Positions 37,077 to 49,193 of a stretch of 64,000 nt of DNA are shown piece after piece (positions within the stretch are counted from its first letter, which is position 1; every line of letters starts with the position of its first letter). The stretch lies in assembly GCA_013397115.1 (NCBI GenBank), contig VWZW01006289.1, forward strand, positions 115,784-179,783, written 5' to 3'. Both the position numbers and the translations under genes were made by a program. Source of the DNA: Edolisoma coerulescens. Lineage: Eukaryota; Chordata; Aves; Passeriformes; Campephagidae. A model generated the notes under the pieces. That model did not search any database and was not told the DNA's origin. It saw nothing but the letters and a program-made list of their open reading frames with translations.

Positions 37077-38807
37077 GAGAAAACAACCTGGAACTTTCTA
37101 TTTTACTTAGAATGTAACAGTTATCATCCACTTACAGGAAAACTAGTCTTTCAGGGAGCTTCCCTGATAGCAAAACAGAAGAGCAGAGGTTATTTAGAAA
37201 AGCTGAGGAAAGCCCTTGGCATATACAAAAGAGACGAGAGGCAGTCTAGAGGCAGGAGGAGATGTTACTGGAAACAGGAAGGCGAGCTCTTGAGCATAAA
37301 AGAGAGATACCCAGAAAGCAGAATGATCATAAGCCAAGGGAAGGTGTACAAACCATCCAGGAGAACTGTACATCAGAATCTACCTCTGGGAAATCTGTTG
37401 AATCAGGGAGGCTGTGATTATTTTGCACCTTGAATTACTTGTGTGTGCTCAAGCAAGAAAACTATATAGCTATTTTCCTTGCTTGCCAAAAGAAAACAAT
37501 TAGATAGCGTTCTTACTGATGCTCTTAAATGAGATTATTTTTGTTTTACAAAACATTGCTCTTATTTATTGACTTTATTTTGGAAGCCTTCAAATGCTGG
37601 ATTTCTCCCAACATTAGGGGAAGGCTTAGAGCTCTTTATGATTCTTTCTTTCCACATGAGCTACATCTAGGAAAGTGCTGAGCAAAGAACGAGGGGTGCT
37701 TAGCATTCTGCTACACTGCCTAACATCATTAGAAAATTGCACCTTTCCAGAACTGGTATAGAGACTGTGAGGCTGAACTGCTCCATTTCTGGTAACAATA
37801 GCATAATATTAATCACTTATTAACAGTCTTGGTCATTTGGCTTATTTTCTCATTTTCTACTGACCTTTTGAAAGTCCTGTTTTGCCCTTGCTGGTCTCTT
37901 TACCTATGAATGGCATCAGCAGCTGTATCTTGGTTTGAAAGGATGTATGTGTGGAAAAGGAAAGGAAGAGGGATGACAGGCTCTAGCCAACATACTTTTG
38001 CAAACGACTGCTAGCTTACCACATTGCACTCTTCTTTTTTTCTGCTAATTACAGGAAAAGTGATTTATTAATATTTGTGCAATGGTAACTTTTCAGCTCA
38101 CCCACAGCCTTTTCTAATCCAGCCAATTATTTTTAGCATTACTTTTAAGCTCTGTCTTTAATTAATGGGGTGCAGAAGTTTAAAGCATATGGGGTTGCTT
38201 TTCTTAAGTCTGGGAAAAAGCAGAGTTTAAAAAGCCTGCAGATACATTTCTCAATATTGCACTTAAACTCTGTTTCTGGAAATACTACATACAAGTTGTC
38301 ACATTTTCTTCAGCTTGACATAAAATTCTGTGACGTGTCACATCAAATAGCAACAATCATGAAATTTTTAGGGATATGTCAGTTTTGAGATACATACTTT
38401 CTTGCTTTGATCCACCATGGTTCAATTGGAAGATAAAATAATCACTTCCATTTCTCACTACTTCTTCATAAAAACATATAATAAAATATATATATTTAAA
38501 ATTTTTCAAAGTATTTGTTCTGAAGCCCCTTTAAACAGAACACTCTTGTTGCTGCTAAAATCTGCTGCAAAACCATCGCTTGAGTTGCAGTGATGTTTTT
38601 TGCCTGCTCCACAGGAAAGCTCGAAACGTGCCATCATTTCTGGGACACCCATGGTCATAGCTGGGCAGTCCAGTCTTCCCACACCTGGAGCACAATCCCA
38701 GCCCCGTGAAGTCAGGGGCTGGTGGCAGATAGCGCTTTGTGATCCAGGTCTGTCTGAATAAAACTTCAGCTGCCTTTTGAAGTGACCAAAGAGAAAACCT
38801 GCCTCCG
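37077..38807. other. non-coding stretch flanking the CpG island
   Basis: Low-CpG sequence with no supported exon. An AT-dinucleotide-rich patch lies at about 38475-38500. GC content begins to rise near 38600, toward the island. Confidence 0.5.
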
Positions 38808-39365
38808 TCACTCACCGCGCGCCCTTCAGCAACAGGTGGAGCGAGGAGCGTGCAAGCTTTGCCGGGATTTCCCGAGGAAGCCGCATGGCTCCAGCACCGC
38901 CTCTTCCCCCCGGGTGAGCTGGGGTGAGTGGAGCAGCGAGCGGACGCTGTCGCCGCGGGCTCCCCCCATGCGGTCCCCCCGGTCCCTCTCAGGGCTCATT
39001 CGTCTTGGGCGCCCGTCACGGCCATGGTGGGTGGCAGCCACATCTGCCGGGGGCCGGGGCGCAGCTGCGGGAGGGGAGGGCGCGCAGGCCGCCAGCCCCG
39101 TCCGCGGGGCGATTCATCAGCAGGACGGCTACTGCTGGGAAGAATTCCTCCCTGGCGGGATGAACCTCCCGTGACTCTTCTCGGGGGCCGGGGACGTCCC
39201 CCTCCCGTGCGGGCAGGGCCATCGCTCAGCCCGGGGATGAACTCTCCCTCACCCCCTGACCCCCTCTTCAACTCCCACACATGCACCAAGGCGTGAACTG
39301 GGGCTCCGCGGGGCCCAGAGGCCTCCTGGCCCACCTCTGCCTCATTCCAGCTCCACGTCGGACAC
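38808..39365. promoter_or_regulatory. CpG island, probable promoter
   Basis: About 48 CpGs occur in roughly 560 bp with GC well above 60%, against a CpG-depleted background. In vertebrates such islands usually mark promoters. Outward-facing splice-donor consensus occurs on both strands. On the plus strand there are G|GTGAGC at 38914 and G|GTGAGT at 38924. On the minus strand, CG|GTGAGTGA has its GT read from 38815-38814. On the plus strand an ATG in good Kozak context (CCGCATGG, ATG at 38885) opens a ten-codon frame MAPAPPLPPG that would splice at the first donor in phase 2. Reading on past that donor meets TGA at once. The island also contains a G-rich run (39049-39080). No TATA box is seen. 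Whether it drives a coding gene, a lncRNA or nothing cannot be decided here. Confidence 0.75.
38885..38913 (+). other. hypothetical first coding exon inside the CpG island
   Basis: ATG GCT CCA in CCGCATGG context, then a Pro-rich stretch to a GGGTGAGC donor. This is only a possibility. The peptide is ten residues, no downstream exon is identified, and GC-rich sequence readily produces such signals. A non-coding first exon on either strand is equally compatible. Confidence 0.15.
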
Positions 39366-39887
39366 CTGGGGCTGGGGGATGGCCGTGCTCAGCCCCTCAG
39401 CATCATCACTGTCTCCCCGCACATACAGCACCAAGCCCAAAAAGGCTGTGTGTTGAGCCTTGACAAGAATTTTGTCCCATTTTGGAGGGTGCAGCCACCT
39501 CTTAACGATTTAGTCTTAATCTCCTCCTGGCCTGTACCCACCAGACCCTCCCAGGGTCTCTGCCCTGCAAGACCCCACTGCCACTCTTGGATTGTCCCTG
39601 GATGCACAAACCAAAGGAAAACTGTGGAGTCACTCTGGGAGTTTGACTGGTGCCAGATGGGGATGTCCACTCTCTTTTGGAGGAGTGAGTGGTAGCTTTT
39701 GCTTGATGGCTCTGGAAGCCATTGCCAGGCTGGGGGATCTTGCTGACATCCTGGAGACGTGTAACAAAGGGTGCAGAAGGTGTCGGTTCCTGTTTCTGAA
39801 TTGTCTGGTCTGACTATGTTGTGCTGGGGGAAGCAATAAGGAAACAGAAGCACAAGGACAGCAGCTGAACCTTTGTGCTTTTTGTAC
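39366..39887. other. moderately GC-rich flank, no gene recognised
   Basis: A 154-codon minus-strand frame (39389-39853) is open here but matches no family I know. GC-richness lowers stop frequency. It could overlap a transcript from the adjacent CpG island. Confidence 0.45.
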
Positions 39888-39925
39888 TTTTTTTTTCTTA
39901 ACTTTTTTTTTTTTTTTTCCCCCCC
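39888..39925 (+). repeat. poly(T)/poly(C) low-complexity tract
   Basis: Two T runs separated by CTTAAC, then a C run (39919-39925). Simple repeat only. Confidence 0.85.
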
Positions 39926-42900
39926 AAGGAAGCTTTCAGTGTGCTCGCCTGCTGGGTCCTCAGGGAATAATGTGCTCTGGCAATTTATTACACTGTCTCT
40001 AGGCAGAGCCTACCACTGCTATATCAAGGAATTACTTAAGGAGTTACTCAGGTCCAGGTGGCTGTTTGAGAACTTATATCAGGAACTTACATCAGCTGCT
40101 TTCCCTTGTAGTTAAATTTAGGTCCCTTCTTTTGGCTCATTTCTCCTTTTATCAGAGCATAATTTAACCACTGGTCACTGGAGACAAAGAGAAGCTTAAA
40201 TAAGCTTCAGAATACACCTGAGAAACTCTTCTGGGGAGAGCTAAGAAGCAATTTTTTCTTTGAAAATCAGTGTCCTTTCACAGTGACTCTAGTGGCTTCT
40301 GCCCTCCATGTTGGATGAAGGAAGTAGCAGACAGAAGAGAAGGAAAAGATAGGATGACAAGAGATATCAGGAAGGCCAAGGGAAAGGTGAAGCAAATGTA
40401 TTTGCTCACATCGGAGAAGAAGAGACAAAACCTACATTTCTTTACGCTTAAACTCCTTGGTTAAGTTCACTACATTCACTAACAGGGACAGAACGTGTAT
40501 AGAGAGTGGCATGAGTGACAACATCCTGTGTCCCAGACTAGCAAGATGGTCAGGTGCTCCAGCACTGTCATTGAAGGCTGGCAGAGATGGTTAGGGTCAG
40601 GAAAGGAGGATGTGAGAGACACAATTCTTAATACCACAGAATGCCCAATTCCAGGCGCTGATGGCAGAAACTCTAGGAAAAGCAGCTTGTAAATGCTTTA
40701 AGTTTGTATAGCAATTAAATGCATGTTTTAGTGCTTTGGACATTTTTGTAAAAGCACAATGGCAGATATAGAGTACATTTAAGTACATTTGGACTCTGAC
40801 TACTGGGGTCTGCCTTTATGGGGACCGGTGGTAGAGGTATCTCTTTCTACCCTGTGTCATTATCCATAGAATTCAGCTAGTGATTACAGTGAAGCATTTT
40901 AAGGCAAACCAACACCAGTGACGGCTGCAGTGCAAAGTCTGCCCTGTAAACTGCAGTGGTTTGGGAGCTGATTGACAAGCAGCTTAGACATCTGGACACC
41001 AGGAGCAGAGCAGACAGCTGGAGCTGCCAACCTTTTCAGCTTATCCCGAGGTAAGGCTGTCCCAGCTCATCAGTCAGCACCCTTACATTTCTTAGGCCTT
41101 CAGATTTTAAAGAGACTATACTGACCCATAAAATCTAGTAAGATGAATGGGTATATTTTATGATTTTTTTTTTTGCAGAATAATAACTCAGAGGTTTGAA
41201 ATGTTTTAAAACTTAACTTTTCTCACACCTTCCAGTGTGTAGTATGGAATGTTTCATAGTAGTTTTGCTTTTTCCTTTCATTCTGGTGGAATCAAAGTAA
41301 TGAGTGCAGGAAGTACCTACAACTCATTTAATTTTTGCCAATGTTTCTTTTCGAAGGAACCTATAAGATGGCTAAGACTATGTGGAGCTGTGAACCAGTA
41401 GCCTTTCAGCTCAGAAAACCTATGTTCACGTTTGGATATGAGATGTTCATAACAGAGCACTGCATTTGCTTCTCTCCTTAAGAACCTTTGTGTCCATTGC
41501 TAAACTCATTGCACGGTTCAGTGCAAACTGTAGTGTCTTATCAAAAGAAGGGAGGGGGATTTTAACAAGTGTATCTGGACAGATTGAGATATAATGAAAG
41601 TCTTGCAAAAAATTCAATGTGTCAAAGAGTTTTGAAGACCTTCATAACCTATTTCTGAAATCTATCCAAGCCAGCAGCATGGGCAGTGTGAGACACACAA
41701 AACCTCAACCCTGTCATGACAGTCCATGCATGGTGCACAGAGCAGGCCACACCCCTTTGTGCCTGGATAAAGGAGTTGCATCACTAAGCAGAATTCTTCC
41801 TCTTGAGCAGAAGTGTGTCCTTTAGGTGATCACCTGCTTCATTACAGAGGGTTTAAAAAGAGGGAACAGAGAGTAGGCATACAGATCTAACTGCGGGCTT
41901 GAGTTGAGAACTGAGGGATAAGCTACACCTTTCTTTCTCAGCCATAAAGTAAAATTGGTGGCTATATACCACATCCATCATCCTAGCACTACTCTCTCTC
42001 TGATCAGCGATTTCTACTTAGTTGTCTGTGTAAAACAGTCTTTCCTTCTGTGACTTGTGAGCCAACCTGTGAGGCAAGCATAACCTACTACATCTCCAGA
42101 CCTCCTCACAGGTATAGACACACACGTAATGATCTGACTCAGGTTGTACCAGAGCCCATTCTCAGCAATCTGTTTTGAAAGCTGTCTTCCATTTAGTCTA
42201 TTTAGTAATAAGAATCAATAAATGGTTATTGGTGGTCCTGATCCATGTCAGCCGGATCAGTCTCATTTTCATTTGTAAAGACACCTTCATGTGTCATGAC
42301 CACAGCACTTCATCAATATGATGCTGAGATGTGAGATGTCTGCAGTAAAGTGGGCATCAATTCTAAGAATGTCTTGAGTGACATGGGACTGATCATCATC
42401 CTGGCATGAATAGGTACTGTCTCAGAAATGTATGAATAATATACTGTAGGCGTTGGTCATTTGTCAATCTGGTGTCCTGGAAGAGACAGTACCTAAACCA
42501 GCTTACATTAATCTTTTGGAGACAGATCTGGAAGAAAATATTTATAATTGTGTTGACCAACATAGCTTGAGTCCCTTTCCATTTTTGGACCCTCTTGGGA
42601 AGTTAGACTAAAACATGGGAAATATTTTGTGTTAAAATGATTTTCATGGAGTAATGAATTGAACAATAATGCACAAGTTACAGTCCATCAATCACATTGA
42701 TGAAATAACATTTGATGTATTAAATAAAACCTAGCTGCCCCCTTCCTTTTTTCCTGTAAATATCTATCTTTTTCCATATGTAACTCTGCAGCTTTGTTAT
42801 GATCTCCTACAACCAGTGCCTCCTTATTATCAAGTAAAGAACAAGCTGAGTGATGCTGCCTTTTTCCTTCCTCAGCTACTATCAAAACAGTGCAACAACC

Positions 42901-43967
42901 CCAGTCACAAACTCAAGAGTCTTTTGACAGCAGCAATTAAGCAACTTAATTAATGAGTGAATAAAAATGATAATATTTACTGAATGGGAGCATCCTGTTT
43001 TGCATTTTTATTCAAACTGTGCACCTGAAGAATACCACTGAGTATACTACCTCCTCCCCTTCTGCTTGCAAGCTCTCTTCATTTTTTTTCCCGACACTAT
43101 TTTGACTTTGAAAGCACCCAAAAACTATTGCATGTCTAGACACAGGCATGATACTGAGGCACTAAAAGACTCTTCCAGGCAGCTGAGGGGAATGTGCTTC
43201 TATCTTTGCTGTGGTTCTGCTGACCCTTAAAACTTGGCTTATATTTAAGGGACAATTATCATGGTGCATTTGTAAGCTTGAAATATACATCAGAGTAGGT
43301 GATTAATTACTGATAAATGGCTAATAAAACATTAATGCATTTCGTAATTAATGAATCTTGGATTGACAGTGCTTTCCACCCCCTTTCTCAACGTTTCACA
43401 CGCGTGTATACAGACTTCTGTTCCCCCATATTCTTTATTTGACTGTTAATCTCTTCAACCTTCATATATTACATGCATACATATAAATATATATTTTAGT
43501 CTACATGGGTTTTCTCAATGAAAGATATAACCCATCTCAAGTGCAAGTAAAGCCCCATACATAATTATTTTGGAATGACAGACAGTGAATTCCTTAGCTA
43601 TTATTTTTGACGACCCTGTCATGGATGCCAAGCATATATTGTGGTAAGAGCCTGAGAAACTTGGGAAAACCCACCTGGGGAGCAAACTCCTTTTTTCTTT
43701 ATGGAAAGGTTCCCCAAGTGACAGGCCTGCAATCCTGGGTGAGCTTAATTAAAGTCAATAGAGAAAACTAAAGCATTCAAAATTGCTGCCTTTGGGGCTT
43801 CCCCACTCTTCTTTTTCTTCATTTGCTGACACTTTTAAGGGTAAGGTGCATTTTAAATTCCTTATTTGGGGCTTGGGGCTCAGTTCATCACATTCCCCTT
43901 CTGTTCTGTATCCCACATTAAATCTCCCTGACACTTCAAAGTGTTGTTTCCCATGATTTATGGCTAA
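39926..43967. other. non-coding stretch, nothing recognised
   Basis: No frame above about 80 codons, no recognised repeat family and no CpG cluster. Around 43135-43175 there is a weak 'tactgaggcacta' string that may be a trace of MIR but is too short to call. Confidence 0.5.
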
Positions 43968-44165
43968 CTAATGCAGGTGCACTGGGCCTCCTGTGAGGTG
44001 CTGAATGTCCTGTTTGACATCAGTATTAATGAATGAAGTTTTGGCATTCAAAGCCAGGTAAGGCATGCTACCTAAAAGTGCAGATAGGTAAACTGAGGCA
44101 CCCAACAAGACAGCAGTGAAGCCAAAAGATGAATTTAACCTTGTTGGCTCCCGGAGTTCTGCAAT
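43968..44165 (-). repeat. old repeat block including a MIR-like remnant
   Basis: At about 44085-44160 the plus strand reads 'gataggtaaactgaggcac', 'caagacagcagtgaagcc', 'gaatttaacc' and 'tggctcccggagttctg'. This is the order of the reverse-complemented MIR consensus ('gaaactgaggcac', 'cacagcaagtcagtggc', 'gaacccag', 'ctcccagtc'). Just upstream, 43968-44030 ('gggcctcctgtgaggtgctgaatg...gacatcagt') resembles another widespread amniote repeat motif ('gaggtgctgagc...ttgacttcagtgg'). Both calls are from memory of consensus sequences. Confidence 0.4.
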
Positions 44166-44341
44166 ATTTACTAAGTATCTTCTAGTATGAGGTCTGCTGA
44201 GAGTATCTCCCTGGGTTTTTCCAAAATCTGCCTAACCAGACTTTGTGACCCTAGTCCTACCTTATTCCTTCTCCTCTCCTGTCACAGTTGCCCATCACAG
44301 GCCAGAGATACACAGAAGCAGCAGAGCTGGGAGCACACATC

Positions 44342-44353
44342 AAAAAAAAAAAA
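44342..44353 (+). repeat. poly(A) tract, 12 bp
   Basis: Uninterrupted A run. No adjacent retroposon recognised. Confidence 0.8.
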
Positions 44354-45609
44354 GCTTTGTGTAATAGGATCTTGACCATCTGCTGCACCTGCCATTTCAA
44401 TCCCTTGTCTGTTTTGAATCATACATTGTCAAATGTCACAATCACTACCAGGCCTGAAGCTTGGATTAGTTCTTGAGCTTGTAATGCTTACTTTTGAAAC
44501 GAATGGCAAAATGCCTACTGACTTCAGCACAAGCAGAACTCATGAACTGACAGCTACAATCACCTTCATTTGGACTCCACCCATACTGACAGAATATATT
44601 GGAAACGGTGTCAGCAAGAGCAGTGGGACTGGGGCATTTGTGACAAACTACCTTTGGGGTTTGCTTTTGGAATAAAATCCTCATTTACCAGCCTCTGGTA
44701 ATGAGGTGGCCACATGACTTTAGAGTGAAGGCATTTTTATTAGTGCCTAATGGTAGATATCCTAAATGAGGTTTGTGAATTAAGAAAATACTTTAAACAT
44801 TCAAGTGATCAAAATCCCTGGTGATAAAGATGGGTGTCAGAAATTCCCCAGTTTCAATTGTTGGTCCCATAGCACTTACATGATTCACTACATGTTAATC
44901 TAGGCTGTCTGTGCATTTATTGTAGAGGTAACTGTATTGTAGGATGATAGTAATTACATATTCTGTCCTCCACAGCACTCAGAAACGTAAGAGGCGTGCT
45001 ATGTCAAGAGCAGGGGAATTTCAAAGTCCAGTAAGTAACTCACTGGGGTTAAAAAGAGAGCTGCTTGTCTTGCTCATGGAGCTTGAGGGGGCTGAGGTGA
45101 GGAGATCCACTCAGATTCATAGCAATAAGGGCTCTATGCAAAATGCTATCTGGGATCTCAGTTCTGAAAAAAACCCCTTCCCATTCTTTTGTGGGATATC
45201 TGAATCCAGCAGATCCAGTTCTGGTCTGTTTGTATTTTAAACTATGCCAGACCAAGGATCTTCTCCTTTCCCTGTTCCTCCTTTCCATGCTCCCTCAGCA
45301 AACAGCGCACTTCTTTACTTCCCTCCTGGAGGAAGGATATCAACACTGAAAAGGTTAAGTGGGCTGCCTTATGAGTTGGGATGTTGTGAAATTTACACTC
45401 ATTAGCTTCTCTGGGTGGCCATCAGGAATTTAATTAATATCCTTGACATGGGTTGTTATAACTGGTATCGTGGCTTCCAGATGCCCATTGCTGAGAAAGA
45501 CAGAGATTGCACTCGTGAAGAGTGACAGCTTTCAGGACTGCGCAGAGGCTTTGTACTCTGTCTTGCAAGAAGAAAGACAGCTCTGGTTGCCACCTTCTTC
45601 CTATGGGAA
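44354..45609. other. non-coding stretch, nothing recognised
   Basis: Several frames of 60-117 codons overlap between 44430 and 45800 on both strands without any recognisable domain. No repeats are seen. Confidence 0.5.
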
Positions 45610-46020
45610 AAAAAGGGAGAAAAAAACCGGCAGCCTTTTTGCAGGTAGCCTCACTCATGACAGTAACATCACGTCTGTTTCTGCCCTTGTCAACACATCT
45701 CACTGTCCACAATCACTCATCATCTCCAGACAGACAGCACTGGAGGAGATCATCAATTGCCAATGCAATTCAGCAGATACACTTCATAAATTTTAATTAC
45801 ATTCCCACTGAAAATGAATGGTCAGAAAATATAAAACATCTGCCATCCAGATCATTTACATTTTTCATACAATAAATCATTGGCAACATCCAAAACAATG
45901 GATTAAATCATGTGGAGTGTGATAGGTCAAGAAAGAAGAAACGGCACCCATTGTGTGATTACTGTTTGGACCAAAGCCATTACACGGTGTACAGTATCAA
46001 GGAAAATAAAAACATTAAAA
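45610..46020. promoter_or_regulatory. candidate enhancer-like element, motif-rich
   Basis: About 400 bp without simple repeats that carries TTTAATTACATT (homeodomain core TAATTA is near-matched), ACAATGG and CATTGGC (SOX-type), CATCTG (E-box) and TCACGTC (CRE-like) strings. Dense developmental-factor motifs in long-range gene deserts often mark conserved non-coding elements. These motifs are short and common, so alignment to other vertebrates is needed to support it. Confidence 0.25.
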
Positions 46021-47937
46021 AATAGTAACCATTTGGACTTGTCCTCATAAATAAAAGATCTCTGGTATCAGATAGACCCTGCTAATGGATCTATTACTGT
46101 GTCTATGGAAAAATGAGGGATTGTTTAAGTAAAAGAATATTTAGTTAATTAAGATGGAGGGAAATGAGCATTTATCAATTGAGTGTCTGGGCTATTTAGC
46201 TTGTAAATAGAATAAAGAAGTGATGTCAGTGGAAAATAATCTGTTAATCAGGTTTAACTAATATCATGACTGTTAAAATAACTCAACATTTTCTTCGATA
46301 GAGTGGTGTGAAATCCTAGTGTGAAATCATCAAACAATATATCCAAATTATGTATTTTAACTGACAAAGCATCACAGTACAGGTTTAGCAAGCCAGGTAT
46401 GGGACTCAGTGGGCTACATCCTTTCATTCTCTTCATTCTCTGTTTGGCAAGGGAGCCAACCCTGATGGTGATGGTGCAGTGATGCTCAATGAGCCCTGCC
46501 CCAGGAGGTAAGAGACCTGTGCTCAGCTCCTGTTCTCCTTCAGCTACCAAACTGCTGGAGAGACAGGCCATGGCAGCAGGATCAAGTTTCCCTCCACAGA
46601 GGGCCACAAATGCAAAAAAATATTTTCTGGTCTAGGTACCACAGATTTCCTCAGATTTCCTCAGATTTAGTGAGATTTGGGTGCCTCAGACTCATGGAAT
46701 TTTTTAGCCCTGAGTTGTAGGTGTTTTGTGTTGTTCAGTATTATATGGGTTTTTTGTTTTGTTTTTTTCTATGAGCAATGATACTGTTACATCACTTACT
46801 TGTGTTGTATTTTCATCCAAATTATGCTTTCTTCAGCAGTCCTCCTCACTACTTGCACAGTTACCAAACCTGAGACATTGTCCTCCTACCCTTGAACCAT
46901 TCTTATTTTCTAAAAACTCAAAGTAATTTTGCTTGGATCCACATTGAGGCTTGTTCTTTTGTTTGCATTTTAAATAGTACCAATACAAAGGCATGGACAT
47001 CCATGGAAGCAGCAAACTGCGAACACACTCAATCACAAGTTGTTGGATACAGCACATCCTCATCCCTAGAGCAGATGAGAGATTAGTGTGTTTGTTAACC
47101 TCAGTATCTTTCCTGTTGAATGAAATGGGTGGAAATCAGGTATACACTGAGTAAATGTTTATTTTGACTGGAAGCCCTGTCACTTTGTGTATTTATGTGA
47201 AATAGAGAGATGTATGCTTAGCCTGAGGAGGTATCTGCACTCTTCAAAAAAAGGCCATTGATGAATGGCTGTAAAAGCTATACTTTTATCTGTTTTATGT
47301 TCTTCTAATGCTGCTAAATTGTTGTATATTAGGTTAAAAAATAGTTCATTCTGACGTTACATCATGAGCACGTCTCGCTATGGTATGTGCAATATAAGCC
47401 TCTTTCATTTGACAATTTACTGCTGTTAAAACGAAATAAAAATCCTCATATAACATATGAGAGAACAATGTAGCTGAGAGATTTTTCAAGGTGTTCGGCT
47501 CAAGTTCCTTGAACTAGGAATAATGTTTTTTTGACTCGATGTATCTGTGTATTTTAAATTCGGTTACACAAATATCAGGGGGAAAGAAGTAGCAATTTTT
47601 TCCTTCATAGAGATGTTTTACTTCATACTAAACTCCTTTACAACAACAGTAATTATTGAAAAATATCACAGAAGTGCTGCAGCACATGTTATTATTATTA
47701 GTTACTATTTATACAGTGACACATATTGCTCTACAGACAAATAAAAACAATGTGGCTTTTCCTCTCTCACAGTGATGGTTTATGGGCTTTTTATTACAAG
47801 TTTGGCCAGCTGGTTTAGATATGACAAGTAATTCTCCCCAAATCTTTTCCTTTTGCCCTAAGCCCCACCCTGAGAGGATAAGTTTTTTAAAATCACAAAG
47901 CATTTGTGCCATATTTGTGTGCTTTTCCCATGTTGTT
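46021..47937. other. non-coding stretch with a short decamer repeat
   Basis: Contains about three copies of a GATTTCCTCA-like decamer at 46642-46678 and otherwise unremarkable AT-rich sequence. Confidence 0.55.
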
Positions 47938-47965
47938 CCCCATCCCCCGACTCCCCTCCATCCCC
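47938..47965 (-). other. canonical G-quadruplex motif on the minus strand
   Basis: On the plus strand, C-runs at 47938-47941, 47944-47948, 47953-47956 and 47962-47965 are separated by 2, 4 and 5 nt, so the minus strand has a G4 motif. No gene is nearby. Confidence 0.65.
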
Positions 47966-49121
47966 ACACTTCTCTCATTTTCTAACCTGTTTTTTTCAGT
48001 CCCGCTGTTGCCGTCTTCACATCTGCTCAGTCCCAAGTCTGGAAGCAAAACCAGCAAGCTGTAGTGCAAAGTTCCCAGTACCTCTGCCCATCCTGGAAAT
48101 AAAAGGTATTGGCAGACCAGTTTCCCATTGTTTTCAGCATTTGGCCTCAATGGTGCTCATCTGTATCCAGTAGGATATGGGACAGTCCATTGCATCAACT
48201 GCTTTCTTCCGGCTTTGCCCTCCACCAAAGCGCAGTCCTTGCATTATCCACTGCCCATTGCTTCCTCCTAGACTTTCACAGGAGTGCCTAGGGAAGCCAA
48301 ATTATGCTCCCAAGGTGCTGGCTGGCCCAGCATGTAGAAGAGGATATACTCTACAAATCCTTAAAGGAAATAATCATGATACTTCTGCTGTTCAGGGAGT
48401 GCTAGGGTCTGCTCAGTAACTATGTTAAGCCTTCCTTTTACTTTGGACTTAGAGATTTCGGGAGGCCAGTTGAGGCCATGTGCTCCCAAGAACTCATTCA
48501 ATCGGACAAAACCAAGAAGTTTAGGAAGTTTGTCCAGTCCTTTATGTGACTTCTGCTCTTCTGTCTCAGTGTACCTCCATCATGAAACATTTCCTGCAAA
48601 AATTATACAGATTTAGGAGAAAATTCAAAAAGGCATGTGGGTGCCTAACGTGATTGATTCCAGCAGAATGCAATTGCCTAAATTGATGTCATCCATCTAA
48701 TTTCTTACACATCTGAAGATCGGCTCAGGTAGGTACCTAGAAGTTTCTAACACAGCTCTGGTGCTGGTGACTTGCTCTGGATCAAGTGCGTGCTGTTGGT
48801 GGTGCCTCCAGGTCACCCCCACCAGGTGAGCTTTGGTTTGCGTCCAGGAGCAAGGTCAGAACGCGCCAGCTGGCTTCCTCCTGGGTGAAATCCATCTGCA
48901 AAAAGCACTCTGGGAGCTCCCTGAACACGCCCAAGGCACACATAGGTGTCTCAGCTGATGGGACCAGGCTGCACTAGTCCAGAAAGAGTGCCCTGAAGGA
49001 CACGTGCCATGCCCATGCGGTGCTCACTCCCAGCTCTTTCGCTGAACACATCTGCTCCTATTGGTCTGCTTGACAAGTGCAGGCACAGCCACTGTGGCTG
49101 TGCAGCTCGTCCCAGAGCTGA
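47966..49121. other. non-coding stretch, nothing recognised
   Basis: Slightly GC-richer than its surroundings, with several overlapping short frames but no recognisable product and no dense CpG island. Confidence 0.5.
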
Positions 49122-49193
49122 GTGCATGTGCACATACATGCGCGGGGCCGTGCCGCCCGCACGCGCACGCGTGCACATGTGTGTGCACACGTA
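49122..49193. repeat. alternating purine-pyrimidine tract, Z-DNA prone
   Basis: 49122-49144 (23 bp) and 49159-49193 (35 bp) are strictly alternating purine and pyrimidine. They are rich in GCGC, CACG and GTGTG steps, including GCACGCGCACGCGTGCACAT. Such tracts adopt left-handed Z-DNA under negative supercoiling. The 14 bp between them is GC-rich. It contains several CpGs in an otherwise CpG-poor area. Confidence 0.8.

Noticed and set aside
36942..37433. 163-codon plus-strand frame beginning with a Phe run
   Set aside because: It is kept open by the poly(T) and TTTTGG low-complexity tract. The remainder shows no known domain.
38782..39334. Several overlapping Arg/Pro/Gly-rich frames on both strands across the CpG island
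   Set aside because: Typical of GC-rich DNA, open in several frames at once, so there is no evidence of selection on any one.
39389..39853. 154-codon minus-strand frame beside the CpG island
   Set aside because: GC-rich flank lowers stop frequency. No recognisable domain and no splice structure linking it to the island.
43135..43175. 'tactgaggcacta' as a third MIR fragment
   Set aside because: Too short, with no supporting flanking motif order.
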